From the NCBI GenBank assembly GCA_963846915.1, contig CAWJXV010000009.1, forward strand, positions 1,240,001-1,304,000: 64,000 nt of DNA. The letters are read 5' to 3'. Shown here one piece after another: positions 32,600 to 41,830 of the stretch. This stretch comes from PALSA-612 sp963846915 (GTDB lineage Bacteria > Actinomycetota > Thermoleophilia > Gaiellales > Gaiellaceae). A program made the position numbers and the translations under genes. The notes beneath the pieces are model-generated. The model saw only the letters and a list, made by a program, of their open reading frames with translations, was not told the origin of the DNA and searched no databases. Position 1 is the first letter of the stretch. Every line of letters begins with the position of its first letter.

Positions 32600-33985
32600 A
32601 TGCGCTCGGCCGGCGTGCTGATCTTCGAGGGCGGTCGTTGGGTGCCGGCTCCCGCTCCCGGTGGAACGTTCACCCGCTTCGCGGAGATCCGGTTCTACTA
32701 CCCCACCCTGATCGGCTACGCGCGCGTGGCCCTCTGTGTGGCGGCGGCGGCCACCATCGCCACCGCCCACCCACTCGTGACGGCGGGGCTGCTGCTCGGC
32801 TCGATCCTGCTCGACTGGGTCGACGGTCCCGTGGCCCGTGCGTACGACCAGTCCACGGTGTTCGGCTCGGGCGTGGACTGGCTGGCCGACGCCCTGGCCT
32901 ACGTGGTCATCCTCGCCTGGTTCGTCCGGCTGTCGCCGACGTGGGCGCTGCTGATCCTGGCCGTCACGACGATCGAGCTCACGTGCTGCATCTTCGATTT
33001 CGCCACCACGGCGACCGGGCGGTATCCGCAGCTCGGCCCGCAGCGTGGCTTCCGCGTGATCCTCCAGTGGTGCATGCAGGGCGGCTCGTACACGCCCTTC
33101 GGCACGCTCCTGTGGCTCTCGTATCCCATCGTCGCGCTCGCCTGGTGCGTCGACCTGGCCTGGTCGCCGCAGCCCGAGGTCCCTGGGACGATCCTGAGCG
33201 TGCTCGAGTGGGGATTCCTGGCGCCGGCGGCCCTGTACGCCTGGTGCGAGCTCGCCTACGTCGCCTTCATCCTCGAGGAATGGCGCGAAGCGCCGCGCAC
33301 GCCCGTGCCCTACGACGACTCGCCGGCGGGCATGACCCACCTCGGCATCGTCCCCGCTCCGCAGCAGGAGCTCCTGACGGGCGCCTGGCGCGAATCGGTC
33401 GCACTAATGGAGAGCGAATGGGAGGTGAGCCTCGAGCGGCGGGCGGTTTTCTGGATCAACATCTGGCAGCGGTCGGGCGACGGCGAGCGGCTCCCGATCG
33501 AACGCGGCGAGGAGCTCGACGCGTGGGCGCGGCAGCTGGCCGGGCACTACGGCCCGGACGTCGATCTCGACGGCTACGGTCTGATCGTCAATCCGGTCGG
33601 GTCGACGGCTCAGGACTGGCACGTCGACTACACGCTCGACTACGCCACGATCTTCATTCCCCTGACCGAGCTGAGGCCTGAGAACGCGCTGCAGTACGCG
33701 ATCCTCCCGGTCGGGACTCCCGACGCGGTCTACCGTCGCGCGACCGCGGACCTCGACGCCGTCGACCTGCGGCTGCTCGCCCGCGAAGGCGACTGGGTCA
33801 GCGTGCGGCAGCTTCTGGCGCCGCCGTTCAGCATCCTGAAGATGGATTTCGGGACCATTCACCGGGGCATCGCCAACCAGGGAGACTCGGACCGGGTCCT
33901 GTTCTGGATCTCGGTCAAGCGAGGGGGCGATCTGCTTCCACCGGAGCCGGTGGTGCAGGTGATCTCGGCCGCGGCGCAGGGCTGA
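32600..33985 (+). CDS. CDP-alcohol phosphotransferase fused to a putative 2OG-Fe(II) dioxygenase
   Basis: A 461-residue two-domain protein. Residues about 30-245 are a polytopic CDP-alcohol phosphotransferase with the complete signature D72-xx-D-G-xx-A-R80-x8-G-x3-D93-x3-D97 (LDWVDGPVAR, then GVDWLAD). This enzyme class moves a phospho-alcohol from CDP to an acceptor in the membrane. Residues about 275-450 are soluble and resemble a phytanoyl-CoA dioxygenase-type fold: DWHVDY supplies H341 and D343, IHRGIANQ supplies H421, and DRVLFW supplies R432 for 2-oxoglutarate. I know no standard family with this fusion. ATG 32600 has TATAGT at 32588-32593 and is leaderless-like. The cytidylyltransferase gene starts at the very next base. 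Confidence 0.75.
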   Translation: MRSAGVLIFEGGRWVPAPAPGGTFTRFAEIRFYYPTLIGYARVALCVAAAATIATAHPLVTAGLLLGSILLDWVDGPVARAYDQSTVFGSGVDWLADALAYVVILAWFVRLSPTWALLILAVTTIELTCCIFDFATTATGRYPQLGPQRGFRVILQWCMQGGSYTPFGTLLWLSYPIVALAWCVDLAWSPQPEVPGTILSVLEWGFLAPAALYAWCELAYVAFILEEWREAPRTPVPYDDSPAGMTHLGIVPAPQQELLTGAWRESVALMESEWEVSLERRAVFWINIWQRSGDGERLPIERGEELDAWARQLAGHYGPDVDLDGYGLIVNPVGSTAQDWHVDYTLDYATIFIPLTELRPENALQYAILPVGTPDAVYRRATADLDAVDLRLLAREGDWVSVRQLLAPPFSILKMDFGTIHRGIANQGDSDRVLFWISVKRGGDLLPPEPVVQVISAAAQG

Positions 33986-34465
33986 ATGCCGTTCGTGGTG
34001 TACGTGGACATGGTCGCGGACCTGTTCCACGCGGGCCACGTCAGCTTCCTGCGCCAGGCCAGGAAGCTCGGCGTGGAACGCGCCGGCGCTAGTGGCACGA
34101 GCGAGGTGCGCCTCCTCGTTGGGCTGATGGGCGACGCCGCCGCGGCGGTTTACAAGCGCCGCCCGGTCCAGCCGCTGGCCCAGCGGCTGATCGTCGTCGA
34201 GGCCTGCCGGTACGTGGACGAAGCCGTCGGCGACCCGCCGATGCCGGTGACCGGGGCGTTCCTCGATCAGCACGCCGTCGATCTGGTCGTCCACGGGGAC
34301 GATCTCGGCGACGAGGAGCTCGGCTACTGGTACTCGGTGCCGATCGAGCAGGGTCGCTTCGCGGTCGTCCCGTACACGAGCCTCGTCGAGGGCGAGCCCG
34401 TCTCGACCAGCGAGATCATTCGCCGCGTCGAGGGGCACGAGGCTCCTCCCGGCCCGGCTCGGTAG
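33986..34465 (+). CDS. CTP:phospho-alcohol cytidylyltransferase
   Basis: A 159-residue nucleotidyltransferase of the CCT/ECT/TagD class, which makes a CDP-alcohol from CTP and a phospho-alcohol. DLFHAGHVSFLRQARKLG contains the HxGH catalytic motif (residues 15-18), and VSTSEIIRRV near 138-147 is the C-terminal signature. DLVVHGDDLG in between resembles ethanolamine-phosphate cytidylyltransferases. Its ATG directly follows the TGA of the phosphotransferase-dioxygenase gene (TGAATG), so the two are translationally coupled and very likely act in sequence. The head group (ethanolamine, choline, glycerol or a phosphonate) cannot be read from sequence. Confidence 0.85.
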   Translation: MPFVVYVDMVADLFHAGHVSFLRQARKLGVERAGASGTSEVRLLVGLMGDAAAAVYKRRPVQPLAQRLIVVEACRYVDEAVGDPPMPVTGAFLDQHAVDLVVHGDDLGDEELGYWYSVPIEQGRFAVVPYTSLVEGEPVSTSEIIRRVEGHEAPPGPAR

Positions 34466-34512
34466 CGGCGCCTCCGTCAACCTCCCGCGGCCCCGTACGT
34501 CAGTATCTTCCG

Positions 34513-35751
34513 ATGCACCCGCGCGAACGAAGGTCGACGAGGCGACGATTCCTGCTCGCCTCAGCCGGTGCGCTCGCCGCTGCGCCGGCGCTGGCTCGGG
34601 CCGGCACGGCACTCGGAGCGCCCGAAGGCGTGCCGCTCGGTCCGGGCGGCATCCCGCTCGCACGGCGCAGCCGTCCGGTGACGCTGCCGATCTACCACGA
34701 CAACGAGCCGGTCGACTCCGGCGCGAGCCCGGAGAAGGGTCCGCTGCAGGTCTTCACCTGGAGCGCGTACGTCAACCCGACGGTGATCAAGGCCTTCGAG
34801 AAGCAATACAAGGTCGCGGTCACCCTCACGAGCTTCGAGAACGAGGAGGAGGCGCTCTCGAAGCTGACGACCGGTGCCGTGCACTTCGACGTGTGGTTCG
34901 GGACCGTGCAGTACCTGGGCAAGTCGGTCGCGGGGAAGTTGATCCAGCCTCTCAACCACCGCTACCTGCCGAACCTGCGCGCGAACGTCTGGCCGTCGCT
35001 CGCCAGCCCGTACTACGACGTCGGATCGCGCTACTCCGTCCCGTACGTCGTCTACACGACGGGCATCTCGTGGCGGCGCGACAAGGTCAAGGGGCCGACG
35101 ACCTTCGAGAACCCGTACGACATCCTCTGGAAGACGCCCCGGAGCTCGGGCAAGGTGGCCGTGATCGACGACCAGCGGGAGGCGCTCGGGATGGCGCTGC
35201 TCCGGCGTCGCGTCGCCAACGTCAACACGGAGAACTCGGAGCTCGTCAGCCGGGCCGGCGCCGACCTCTCCGAGCTGACCCGGCGCGTCAACGTCAAGGT
35301 CAACCAGACCGACTACCAGGACATCCCCTCGGGAGCAACCTGGATCACGCAGGCCTACTCCGGCGACATGGTGACCTCGGCCGACTACATGCCGAAGGGC
35401 GTGCCGGTGAGCGTCGTCGGCTTCTGGCGGCCGCAGCGCGGCGGGATGATCGGGAACGACGTGATCACGGTGCTGCGCGGGTCGAAGCGGCCGGTCCTGG
35501 CGCACCACTTCCTGAACTTCCTGCTCGACCGGAAGCACGCGCTCGAGAACTTCGGCTACCTCGGCTACGTGCCCCCGCAGAAGAGCTTCGATCCCGAGTC
35601 GCTGATCGCGAAGGGGTACGTGCCGAGGAACCTGGCGTCCACCATCGTCCGGGAAGAGGAGTTCCGCCACGACCACACGTTGCTGCCGCTGACGACCGCC
35701 GGCGAGATCCTCTGGCAGAACGCCTGGTCGAAGTTCAAGGCCGGCGGCTAG
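34513..35751 (+). CDS. Pot-type ABC transporter substrate-binding protein (Tat signal)
   Basis: A 412-residue extracellular solute-binding protein of the spermidine/putrescine (PotD) family. The N terminus has a twin-arginine signal (STRRRFLLASAG). The mature domain begins LQVFTWSAYVNPTVIKAFEK, typical of PotD-like proteins, and includes FDVWFGTVQYLGK and VVGFWRPQRGGMIGNDV. It leads a four-gene transporter operon, 47 nt after the cytidylyltransferase. Ligand could be a polyamine, betaine-like amine or aminophosphonate; the neighbouring head-group pathway makes an amine-type ligand attractive but unproven. Confidence 0.88.
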   Translation: MHPRERRSTRRRFLLASAGALAAAPALARAGTALGAPEGVPLGPGGIPLARRSRPVTLPIYHDNEPVDSGASPEKGPLQVFTWSAYVNPTVIKAFEKQYKVAVTLTSFENEEEALSKLTTGAVHFDVWFGTVQYLGKSVAGKLIQPLNHRYLPNLRANVWPSLASPYYDVGSRYSVPYVVYTTGISWRRDKVKGPTTFENPYDILWKTPRSSGKVAVIDDQREALGMALLRRRVANVNTENSELVSRAGADLSELTRRVNVKVNQTDYQDIPSGATWITQAYSGDMVTSADYMPKGVPVSVVGFWRPQRGGMIGNDVITVLRGSKRPVLAHHFLNFLLDRKHALENFGYLGYVPPQKSFDPESLIAKGYVPRNLASTIVREEEFRHDHTLLPLTTAGEILWQNAWSKFKAGG

Positions 35752-35773
35752 ACCCGGGACGCCGAGGCAGGCG

Positions 35774-36670
35774 ATGGAGCGGCATCGGTTCCTCTGGCCG
35801 CTGTTCGCGTTCCCGGGCACCGTCTGGCTCGTCCTCTTCTTCCTGATCCCGTTCTACGCGGTCCTGTCGGTCGCGTTCGGCACCGTCGATCCGATCTTCC
35901 AGGGGCCGGTGCCGGTGTGGAACCCGCTGGACTGGCACTTCGACACGATGCGCTCGGTCCTCGAGCGGTTCCGTCCCGGAGAGGTGTTCTGGACGGTCTC
36001 CGTGCGCACGTTCGCGTACGTGGCGATCGCGCTCGCCGGCTGCCTCGCCATCGGCTATCCGGTCGCGTACTACCTCGCCCGCCACGCGCGGAGGACGAAG
36101 ATGCTGCTCCTCGTGCTGCTGATCATCCCGTTCTGGGTCAGCTACCTGATGCGCATGCTGGCTTGGATCGGGCTGCTCCTGCCCGACGGGCTCGTCAACC
36201 GCACGCTCGTCCACCTCGGCATCCTCAGCCACCCCTACGGCTGGCTCGACGGACAGCCGTCGTCGGTGATCTTCGCGCTCGTCTACGGCTACGTGCCGTA
36301 CCTGATCCTGCCGCTCTACGCGGTCCTCGACCGGATCGAGCCGCACCTGATCGAGGCCGGCCTCGACCTGGGCGCGAGCCGGTTCGCCACGTTCCTGCAC
36401 GTGACGCTCCCGCTCAGCAAGCAGGGCATCCTCGCCGGCTGCGTGCTGATCGCCTTGCCGATGTTCGGCGACTACTACACGAACGACGTCATCTCGGGCT
36501 CGCCGGGCACGTCGATGATCGGCAACCAGATCAACCTCTTCTTCCAGGGCGGCCCTCAGCGCACGACCGGTGCCGCGCTCGTGATCGTCCTCGCGCTGCT
36601 CCTCGCCGGGCTGATGTCCTACTACCTGATCTCGACCGCGCGCGCGTCGCGAGAGCCGGCGGTCGCATGA
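35774..36670 (+). CDS. ABC transporter permease, PotB-like
   Basis: A 298-residue inner-membrane permease with about six helices (first helix FAFPGTVWLVLFFLIPFYAVL). The EAA loop that docks the ATPase is EAGLDLGASRFATFLHVTLPL near residue 196. It is followed by a 4-nt overlap (ATGA at 36667-36670) with the second permease gene. Part of the Pot-type importer. Confidence 0.92.
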   Translation: MERHRFLWPLFAFPGTVWLVLFFLIPFYAVLSVAFGTVDPIFQGPVPVWNPLDWHFDTMRSVLERFRPGEVFWTVSVRTFAYVAIALAGCLAIGYPVAYYLARHARRTKMLLLVLLIIPFWVSYLMRMLAWIGLLLPDGLVNRTLVHLGILSHPYGWLDGQPSSVIFALVYGYVPYLILPLYAVLDRIEPHLIEAGLDLGASRFATFLHVTLPLSKQGILAGCVLIALPMFGDYYTNDVISGSPGTSMIGNQINLFFQGGPQRTTGAALVIVLALLLAGLMSYYLISTARASREPAVA

Positions 36671-37542
36671 GCCTCGTGCGTGAGTGGTGGTCGAACCCCT
36701 GGGGACGGCCGCGCTTCCTCGCCGCCTTCACGTGGCTCTACATCGCGTGGTCGATCGTCCCGATCGCGATCGCGATCCTGTTCTCGTTCAACGCCGGCAA
36801 GTCACGGAGCGTGTGGCAGGGGTTCTCGACGCGGTGGTACTGGGGCGACCCAGGGTCTGTCCTGAACGACCCGGCGCTTCGTGGAGCGCTCGAGCAGAGC
36901 CTCAAGCTGGCCGCGCTCGACATGGCCTTCGCGGTCCCGCTCGGCGTGGCCCTCGCACTCGGGCTGACGCGCTGGCGCGGCTACGGCTCGCGGCCGGCGA
37001 ACCTGCTGATGCTGTTCCCGCTCGTTATGCCGGAGCTCGTGCTGGCGGTGGCGCTCCTGCTCGTGTTCGTGACGCTGTACGGGATCGACCTCGGCACGAC
37101 GGCGCAGGTACTCGGGCAGGTGACGTTCTCGGTCTCGTTCGTCGTCGTGGTCGTGCGCGGCCGGCTGCTCTTCATCGGGAGGGACTACGAGGAGGCCGCG
37201 ACCGACCTCGGCGCCTCGCCGCTCGCCGCGGTCTGGCTCGTGCTGCTGCCGCTGCTCACGCCGGCGATCCTCGCCAGCCTGGTCGTCGTGTTCGCGCTCT
37301 CGATCGACGACTTCGTGGTCACGGACTACCTCTCGTCGGACGCGTCCACGCAGACCGTGCCGATCCAGATCTACTCGAGCGTGCGCGGGACGAGCACGCC
37401 TGCTCTCAACGCCGTGGCGACGCTGATGGTCGTCGTGACGCTGCTCGCTTTCGCGCTGGCGCTCTTCCTGCACCGGCGCTTCACAGCCCGCCTTGGCGGC
37501 GGCGACTCGTCCCTGCGCGAGATCGCCGCCTTCGATGTCTAG
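36667..37542 (+). CDS. ABC transporter permease, PotC-like
   Basis: A 291-residue permease; start ATG 36667 overlaps the PotB-like stop. About six helices, with EAA loop DYEEAATDLGASPLAAVWLV near residue 175. The C-terminal part has the DDFVVTDYLS segment usual in PotC. Forms the heterodimeric channel with the preceding permease. Confidence 0.92.
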   Translation: MSLVREWWSNPWGRPRFLAAFTWLYIAWSIVPIAIAILFSFNAGKSRSVWQGFSTRWYWGDPGSVLNDPALRGALEQSLKLAALDMAFAVPLGVALALGLTRWRGYGSRPANLLMLFPLVMPELVLAVALLLVFVTLYGIDLGTTAQVLGQVTFSVSFVVVVVRGRLLFIGRDYEEAATDLGASPLAAVWLVLLPLLTPAILASLVVVFALSIDDFVVTDYLSSDASTQTVPIQIYSSVRGTSTPALNAVATLMVVVTLLAFALALFLHRRFTARLGGGDSSLREIAAFDV

Positions 37543-37549
37543 AGCGCCG

Positions 37550-38642
37550 ATGAAGGGGGGCGCGGTCGAGCTCGTCGACCTGCGCAAGCGCTTCGGCGGA
37601 CGTCGTCGCCGTCGACGGGATCAGCCTGCAGATCCCCGCGGGCGAGTTCTTCTCGCTGCTCGGCCCGTCCGGCTGCGGGAAGACGACGACCCTGCGGCTG
37701 ATCGCGGGCTTCGAGCGGCCCGACGGGGGCCGGATCGAGCTCGACGGAGTCGACCTGGTCGCGACGCCGCCCCACCGTCGCAAGGTGAACACGGTGTTCC
37801 AGAGCTATGCGCTCTTTCCCCACCTGTCCGTGTACGACAACGTGGCGTTCGGCCTCCGGCGACGGCACGCGCCGCGGAGCGAGGTCACGCAGCGCGTCGG
37901 CGCGGTGCTCGGGGCCGTGCGGCTCGAGGGGCTCGAGAAACGCCGCCCGACGCAGCTCTCGGGCGGCCAGCAGCAACGGGTCGCGCTGGCGAGGGCGCTC
38001 GTGCTCGAGCCGTCTGTGCTCCTGCTCGACGAGCCGCTCGGCGCGCTCGACGCAAAGCTGCGCAAAGCTCTCCAGCTGGAGCTGAAGACGATTCACGAGG
38101 AGTTCGGGATCACGTTCGTCTACGTCACACACGACCAGGAAGAAGCGTTGACCATGTCCGACCGCATCGCGGTCATGTCGGGTGGCCGCGTCGAGCAGGT
38201 GGCGACGCCCGAGGAGATCTACGAGGAGCCGGCGACCGTCTTCGTCGCGGACTTCCTCGGCATCTCGAACCTGATGACGGCGACCGCCGAGGGGGAGGAC
38301 GACGGCCGCTGCAGGCTGCGCCTCGGAGAGTCGGTGCTCCACGCGGCCCGCGGTGAGACCTCGGCGCGCGGCGAGGTGCGGATCGTGATCCGCCCCGAGC
38401 GGGTTCGGATCGAGGAGTACGCGCCGGGCGGAGAGAACCGCATCGCCGGAATGGTCGAGCGCGTCGTCTACCTCGGCTCGGTGGACCAGCTCGTGATCCG
38501 GCTGGCGACGGGCGACGTCCTCCAGGCCGTCGTCGTCAACGACGGAGGGCCCAAGGCGTTCGCGCACGGCGTGCCGGTGCGGGTGCATCTGCCGGCGGAG
38601 GCGCTGCGGGTGATCCCGGAGCGGCCGGAGAGCGGGTTCTGA
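37550..38642 (+). pseudogene. ABC transporter ATPase, PotA-like, single-base frameshift
   Basis: The start ATG 37550 reads MKGGAVELVDLRKRFGG and then leaves frame at 37595-37598 (GGCG, apparently one extra base). The next frame runs intact to TGA 38640-38642: DVVAVDGISLQIPAGEFFSL, Walker A GPSGCGKTT, Q-loop FQSYALFPHL, signature LSGGQQQRVALARAL, Walker B VLLLDEPLGALD, His-switch VTHDQEEAL, then a TOBE-like regulatory domain. Because the rest of the operon is intact, a sequencing error is as likely as a real mutation; if real, the importer would lack its motor. Confidence 0.85.
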
Positions 38643-38644
38643 GC

Positions 38645-40939
38645 ATGCGCGGCGTTCTTCGCGTCCTTCGCGTGCGTCAGGCTCCGCCCGTCGACGATCA
38701 GATCGGCGTGCCCGGCCCGGCGGCGGAGGACGTGGGCATCCGGGAGTCGCTTCGCGCCCTCGTGCCCTACTTCCGTCCGTACCCGCGCTCGCTCGTCCTC
38801 ATCGGTCTCGGATTGCTCGTCGAGGCGGCGTTCAACGCCTTCCTGCCGCTGAGCTTCAGCATCCTGATCGACAGGGCGCTGATCCCGAAGGACAAGCAGG
38901 TGCTCGTGATCGTGCTCGTCGCGCTCGGCGTCGGCGTGGTGATCACGAGCGTCGTCGGCGTCGGGCGCGACCGGGTGTACGCGCGGCTGACCGCGAGCGT
39001 GATCGGGGACCTCCGGCTCAAGATCTTCGCGCACCTGCAGACGCTCTCGCACGGCTTCTACGTGCGCATGCAGCTCGGGGACATCCTCTCCCGGTTCTCG
39101 GGCGATCTCGTCGCGCTCGAAGGCGCGTTCAACTCCGCCCTCGCCTGGGCGGTCGCGCCGGCGCTCGACGTCTGCGTCTACACGGTCGTGCTCTTCGTCC
39201 TCGACTGGCGGCTGGCGCTCCTCGCGATGCTCGTCTGGCCGATCGCGCTGATCGGGCCCCACTACTTCGCGCCTCGTGCCGTGGCCGAGAGCTACGAGAA
39301 GAAGCGGCTCGAATCCCAGACGCTGAGCGTCGTCCAGGAGAACGTCTCGGGCCAGTCCGTCGTCACGGCGTTCGGGCTCGAGAACGAGTGGCTCGCCGGC
39401 TTCGGGAAGCGGAACGCCGGCCTCCGGGACACCACCGCGCATGTCGCCTTCCTGAGCTCGCTGGTCGAGCGAACCGCGTACTCGGGCGTCCTCGCGCTCG
39501 ACGTCGTGATCGTCGGCATCGGCTCCTGGCTGGCGTACGAGGGCTCGCTCTCGATCGGGAAGCTCGTCGCCTTCCAGGGCGTCTTCCTGGCGCTCGGGTA
39601 CGGGCTCGCGTACGTGACCCAGTACATGCCGGGTCTCGTCCAGGGGCTCGGCGGCTTCCGCCACATCTCGGAGCTCCTGGAGCACGAGCCTGACGTCGTC
39701 GACACGGCGGAGAGCGTGACGCTGCCGCGCCTGCACGACGAGATCCGCTTCGACGACGTCACCTTCGGCTACTCCGCGCCCGAGGCGAACCTTCGCGATC
39801 TAAACGTGAGGATCGCCGCCGGCGAGTCCGTCGCCTTCGTCGGGAGCAGCGGCTCCGGAAAGAGCACGGCGCTCAGCCTCGTGATGCGCTTCTACGACCC
39901 CTGGTCGGGCTCGGTGACGATCGACGGCCACGATTTGCGGACCGTGACGCACGCCTCGCTCCGCTCGCAGTTCGGCGTCGTCTTCCAGGAGAGCTTCCTG
40001 TTCAACACGACCGTCCGCGAGAACATCCGGATGGGACGGCCGGGCGCCGGAGACGAGGAGGTCGAGGCCGCCGCGCGCGCGGCGGAGATCCACGAGTTCG
40101 TCCTCGCGCAGCCCGACGGCTACGACACGGTCGTCGGCGAGCGCGGCGGGTGGCTCTCGGGCGGCCAGCGCCAGCGACTGGCGATCGCCCGCGCCATCCT
40201 CCGGGACCCGGCGATCCTCGTCCTCGACGAGGCGACGTCTGCGCTCGACCCCGGGACGGAGGCCGCGATCAACGCGACGCTCCGGCGGGTGAGCGAGGGC
40301 CGAACGTCGATCACTGTCACCCACCGGCTCGCCGTCGCGACGAACGCCGATCGAATCTTCGTGCTCGACAACGGGAGGCTCGTCGAGAGCGGCAGCCACG
40401 AGGAGCTCGTCGCCAGCCCGGGCCCCTACAGCGATCTCTGGCGGCGGCAGAGCGGCTTCACGATCGAGGACGACGGCGACCGGGCCGTGGTCAGTCCCGA
40501 GCGGCTCGCCGAGGTGCCGATCCTCGGCGGGGTCGAGCCGGCGCTGCTCGCGCAGATCGCGCAGCGGTTCACGAGCGAGCGCTACCCGGCCGGACGCGTC
40601 GTCGTCCGGGAAGGCGATCCGGGCGAACGCTTCTACCTCGTGGTGCGAGGGCGGCTGATCGCGACCCGGAAGGATGCCGACGGCTATCCCGTGCAGGTGA
40701 ACGTCCACGAGGACGGCGATCACTTCGGCGAGATCGCACTGCTGCGCAAGGCGAACAGGCTGGCGACGGTGACGGCCGAGACGCCGAGCCTGCTGCTCTC
40801 GCTCGCACGCGAGCACTTCCTCGACCTGATCGAGAATGCGCCCCACGTCCGCGAGTCGATGGAGCGCATCATCGACGGCTACCTCGCCGACTGGGCTTCC
40901 CGGGACGCCGAGGCCGCGCGTCACGTACCGGTGGAGTGA
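38645..40939 (+). CDS. ABC exporter with a C-terminal cyclic-nucleotide-binding domain
   Basis: A 764-residue half-transporter. Residues about 35-330 are an exporter-type membrane domain with six helices. The nucleotide-binding domain has Walker A GSSGSGKST, a Q-loop, LSGGQRQRLAIARA and ILVLDEATSALD, with VTHRLA as switch. After about residue 610 comes a CNMP-binding fold: LGGVEPALLAQIAQRF, then VREGDPGERFYLVVRGRL and a cassette GDHFGEIALLRKANRLATV. The cassette Arg is replaced or shifted (KANRLATV), so nucleotide binding should be tested. It follows the PotA-like gene by 2 nt but belongs to another transporter class. Confidence 0.9.
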   Translation: MRGVLRVLRVRQAPPVDDQIGVPGPAAEDVGIRESLRALVPYFRPYPRSLVLIGLGLLVEAAFNAFLPLSFSILIDRALIPKDKQVLVIVLVALGVGVVITSVVGVGRDRVYARLTASVIGDLRLKIFAHLQTLSHGFYVRMQLGDILSRFSGDLVALEGAFNSALAWAVAPALDVCVYTVVLFVLDWRLALLAMLVWPIALIGPHYFAPRAVAESYEKKRLESQTLSVVQENVSGQSVVTAFGLENEWLAGFGKRNAGLRDTTAHVAFLSSLVERTAYSGVLALDVVIVGIGSWLAYEGSLSIGKLVAFQGVFLALGYGLAYVTQYMPGLVQGLGGFRHISELLEHEPDVVDTAESVTLPRLHDEIRFDDVTFGYSAPEANLRDLNVRIAAGESVAFVGSSGSGKSTALSLVMRFYDPWSGSVTIDGHDLRTVTHASLRSQFGVVFQESFLFNTTVRENIRMGRPGAGDEEVEAAARAAEIHEFVLAQPDGYDTVVGERGGWLSGGQRQRLAIARAILRDPAILVLDEATSALDPGTEAAINATLRRVSEGRTSITVTHRLAVATNADRIFVLDNGRLVESGSHEELVASPGPYSDLWRRQSGFTIEDDGDRAVVSPERLAEVPILGGVEPALLAQIAQRFTSERYPAGRVVVREGDPGERFYLVVRGRLIATRKDADGYPVQVNVHEDGDHFGEIALLRKANRLATVTAETPSLLLSLAREHFLDLIENAPHVRESMERIIDGYLADWASRDAEAARHVPVE

Positions 40940-40948
40940 CCCGACGCT

Positions 40949-41830
40949 TCACGATGCGGCCGAGGCGCTCGTCGCGGACGCGTGCCCGGCAAGGCCCGAA
41001 CCGCCGCTGGACGACGATGCGAGGAGCGCTGCGCCTGCCACGACCCCGGTGAACGCCAGCAGCCGCAGCGCCCCCATGGCACCTGCCGGGACGGCCTCGC
41101 CGAACACCAGGGTCCCCGCGGCGATCGGGAGTGCGTTCGTCGCGAGCGTGGACACCCCGACGGTGGAGAGCGCGCCTCCGCGCTGGAAGCCGAGCTGCAT
41201 CGCCACGAAGGCGAGCCCGTGGCAGACGAGCACCACGGCCGTGAAGAGCACGGCCAGACCGCCGGCGACCGCGGCCTTCGTCGCCACGTCGCCCGCCGCG
41301 TACATCACGCCCGCCGCGAGCCCGAACCCGGCGCCGCCGGCGAGCCGCCGCACACCCGGGCCGGCGGCGAGCAGGGCGAGAACGAGCGACGCGCCGACCC
41401 ACGCGGCCACGGCGCGCGGCGACCCGTGGTGCCCGGTCGACGCGTCGCCGCCCCAGAGCGAGACGCCGAGCAGGACGAGCCCGAGCACAGCGGCCGCGAC
41501 ACCCGCTCGTTCGCGCGAGTCGAGCCGAGCCCCGGTGGTACGTTCGACCAGGAGCGCCAGGAGGCCGATGCCTCCTGCCGAGACTGCCTGGACGAGCGAG
41601 AGCGGGGCGACTCGCAGCGCGCCGGCGTAGAGCGCCCAGCCCGCGAGCCCGACGGCGAACCCCGCCAACCAGCGGAGGTTCGCGAACAGCAGTCGCAGCG
41701 ACTCGAGCGGCCGCCGCACCGACAGGGCCGGCAGCTGCGAGGCCGTCTCATGCTGCCAGAGGAAACCGACGTTCAGGCAACAGGCCGACGCGATCGCCAG
41801 GCAGAGGCCGCCACTCTCACCCGGGCTCAC
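40949..41830 (-). CDS. DMT-superfamily (EamA/NIPA-like) permease
   Basis: A 293-residue membrane protein with about nine to ten helices in two repeats: CLAIASACCLNVGFLWQHETAS, then FANLRWLAGFAVGLAGWALY and GVSTLATNALPIAAGTLVFGEAVP with LRLLAFTGVVAGAALL. This is the drug/metabolite transporter fold; a magnesium-type NIPA or an EamA metabolite permease is equally possible. The start is GTG 41830, overlapping the stop of the MprF-like gene, so it is the third gene of a minus-strand operon. Its 3' end lies 9 nt from the convergent ABC exporter. Confidence 0.8.
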   Translation of the reverse strand: MSPGESGGLCLAIASACCLNVGFLWQHETASQLPALSVRRPLESLRLLFANLRWLAGFAVGLAGWALYAGALRVAPLSLVQAVSAGGIGLLALLVERTTGARLDSRERAGVAAAVLGLVLLGVSLWGGDASTGHHGSPRAVAAWVGASLVLALLAAGPGVRRLAGGAGFGLAAGVMYAAGDVATKAAVAGGLAVLFTAVVLVCHGLAFVAMQLGFQRGGALSTVGVSTLATNALPIAAGTLVFGEAVPAGAMGALRLLAFTGVVAGAALLASSSSGGSGLAGHASATSASAAS

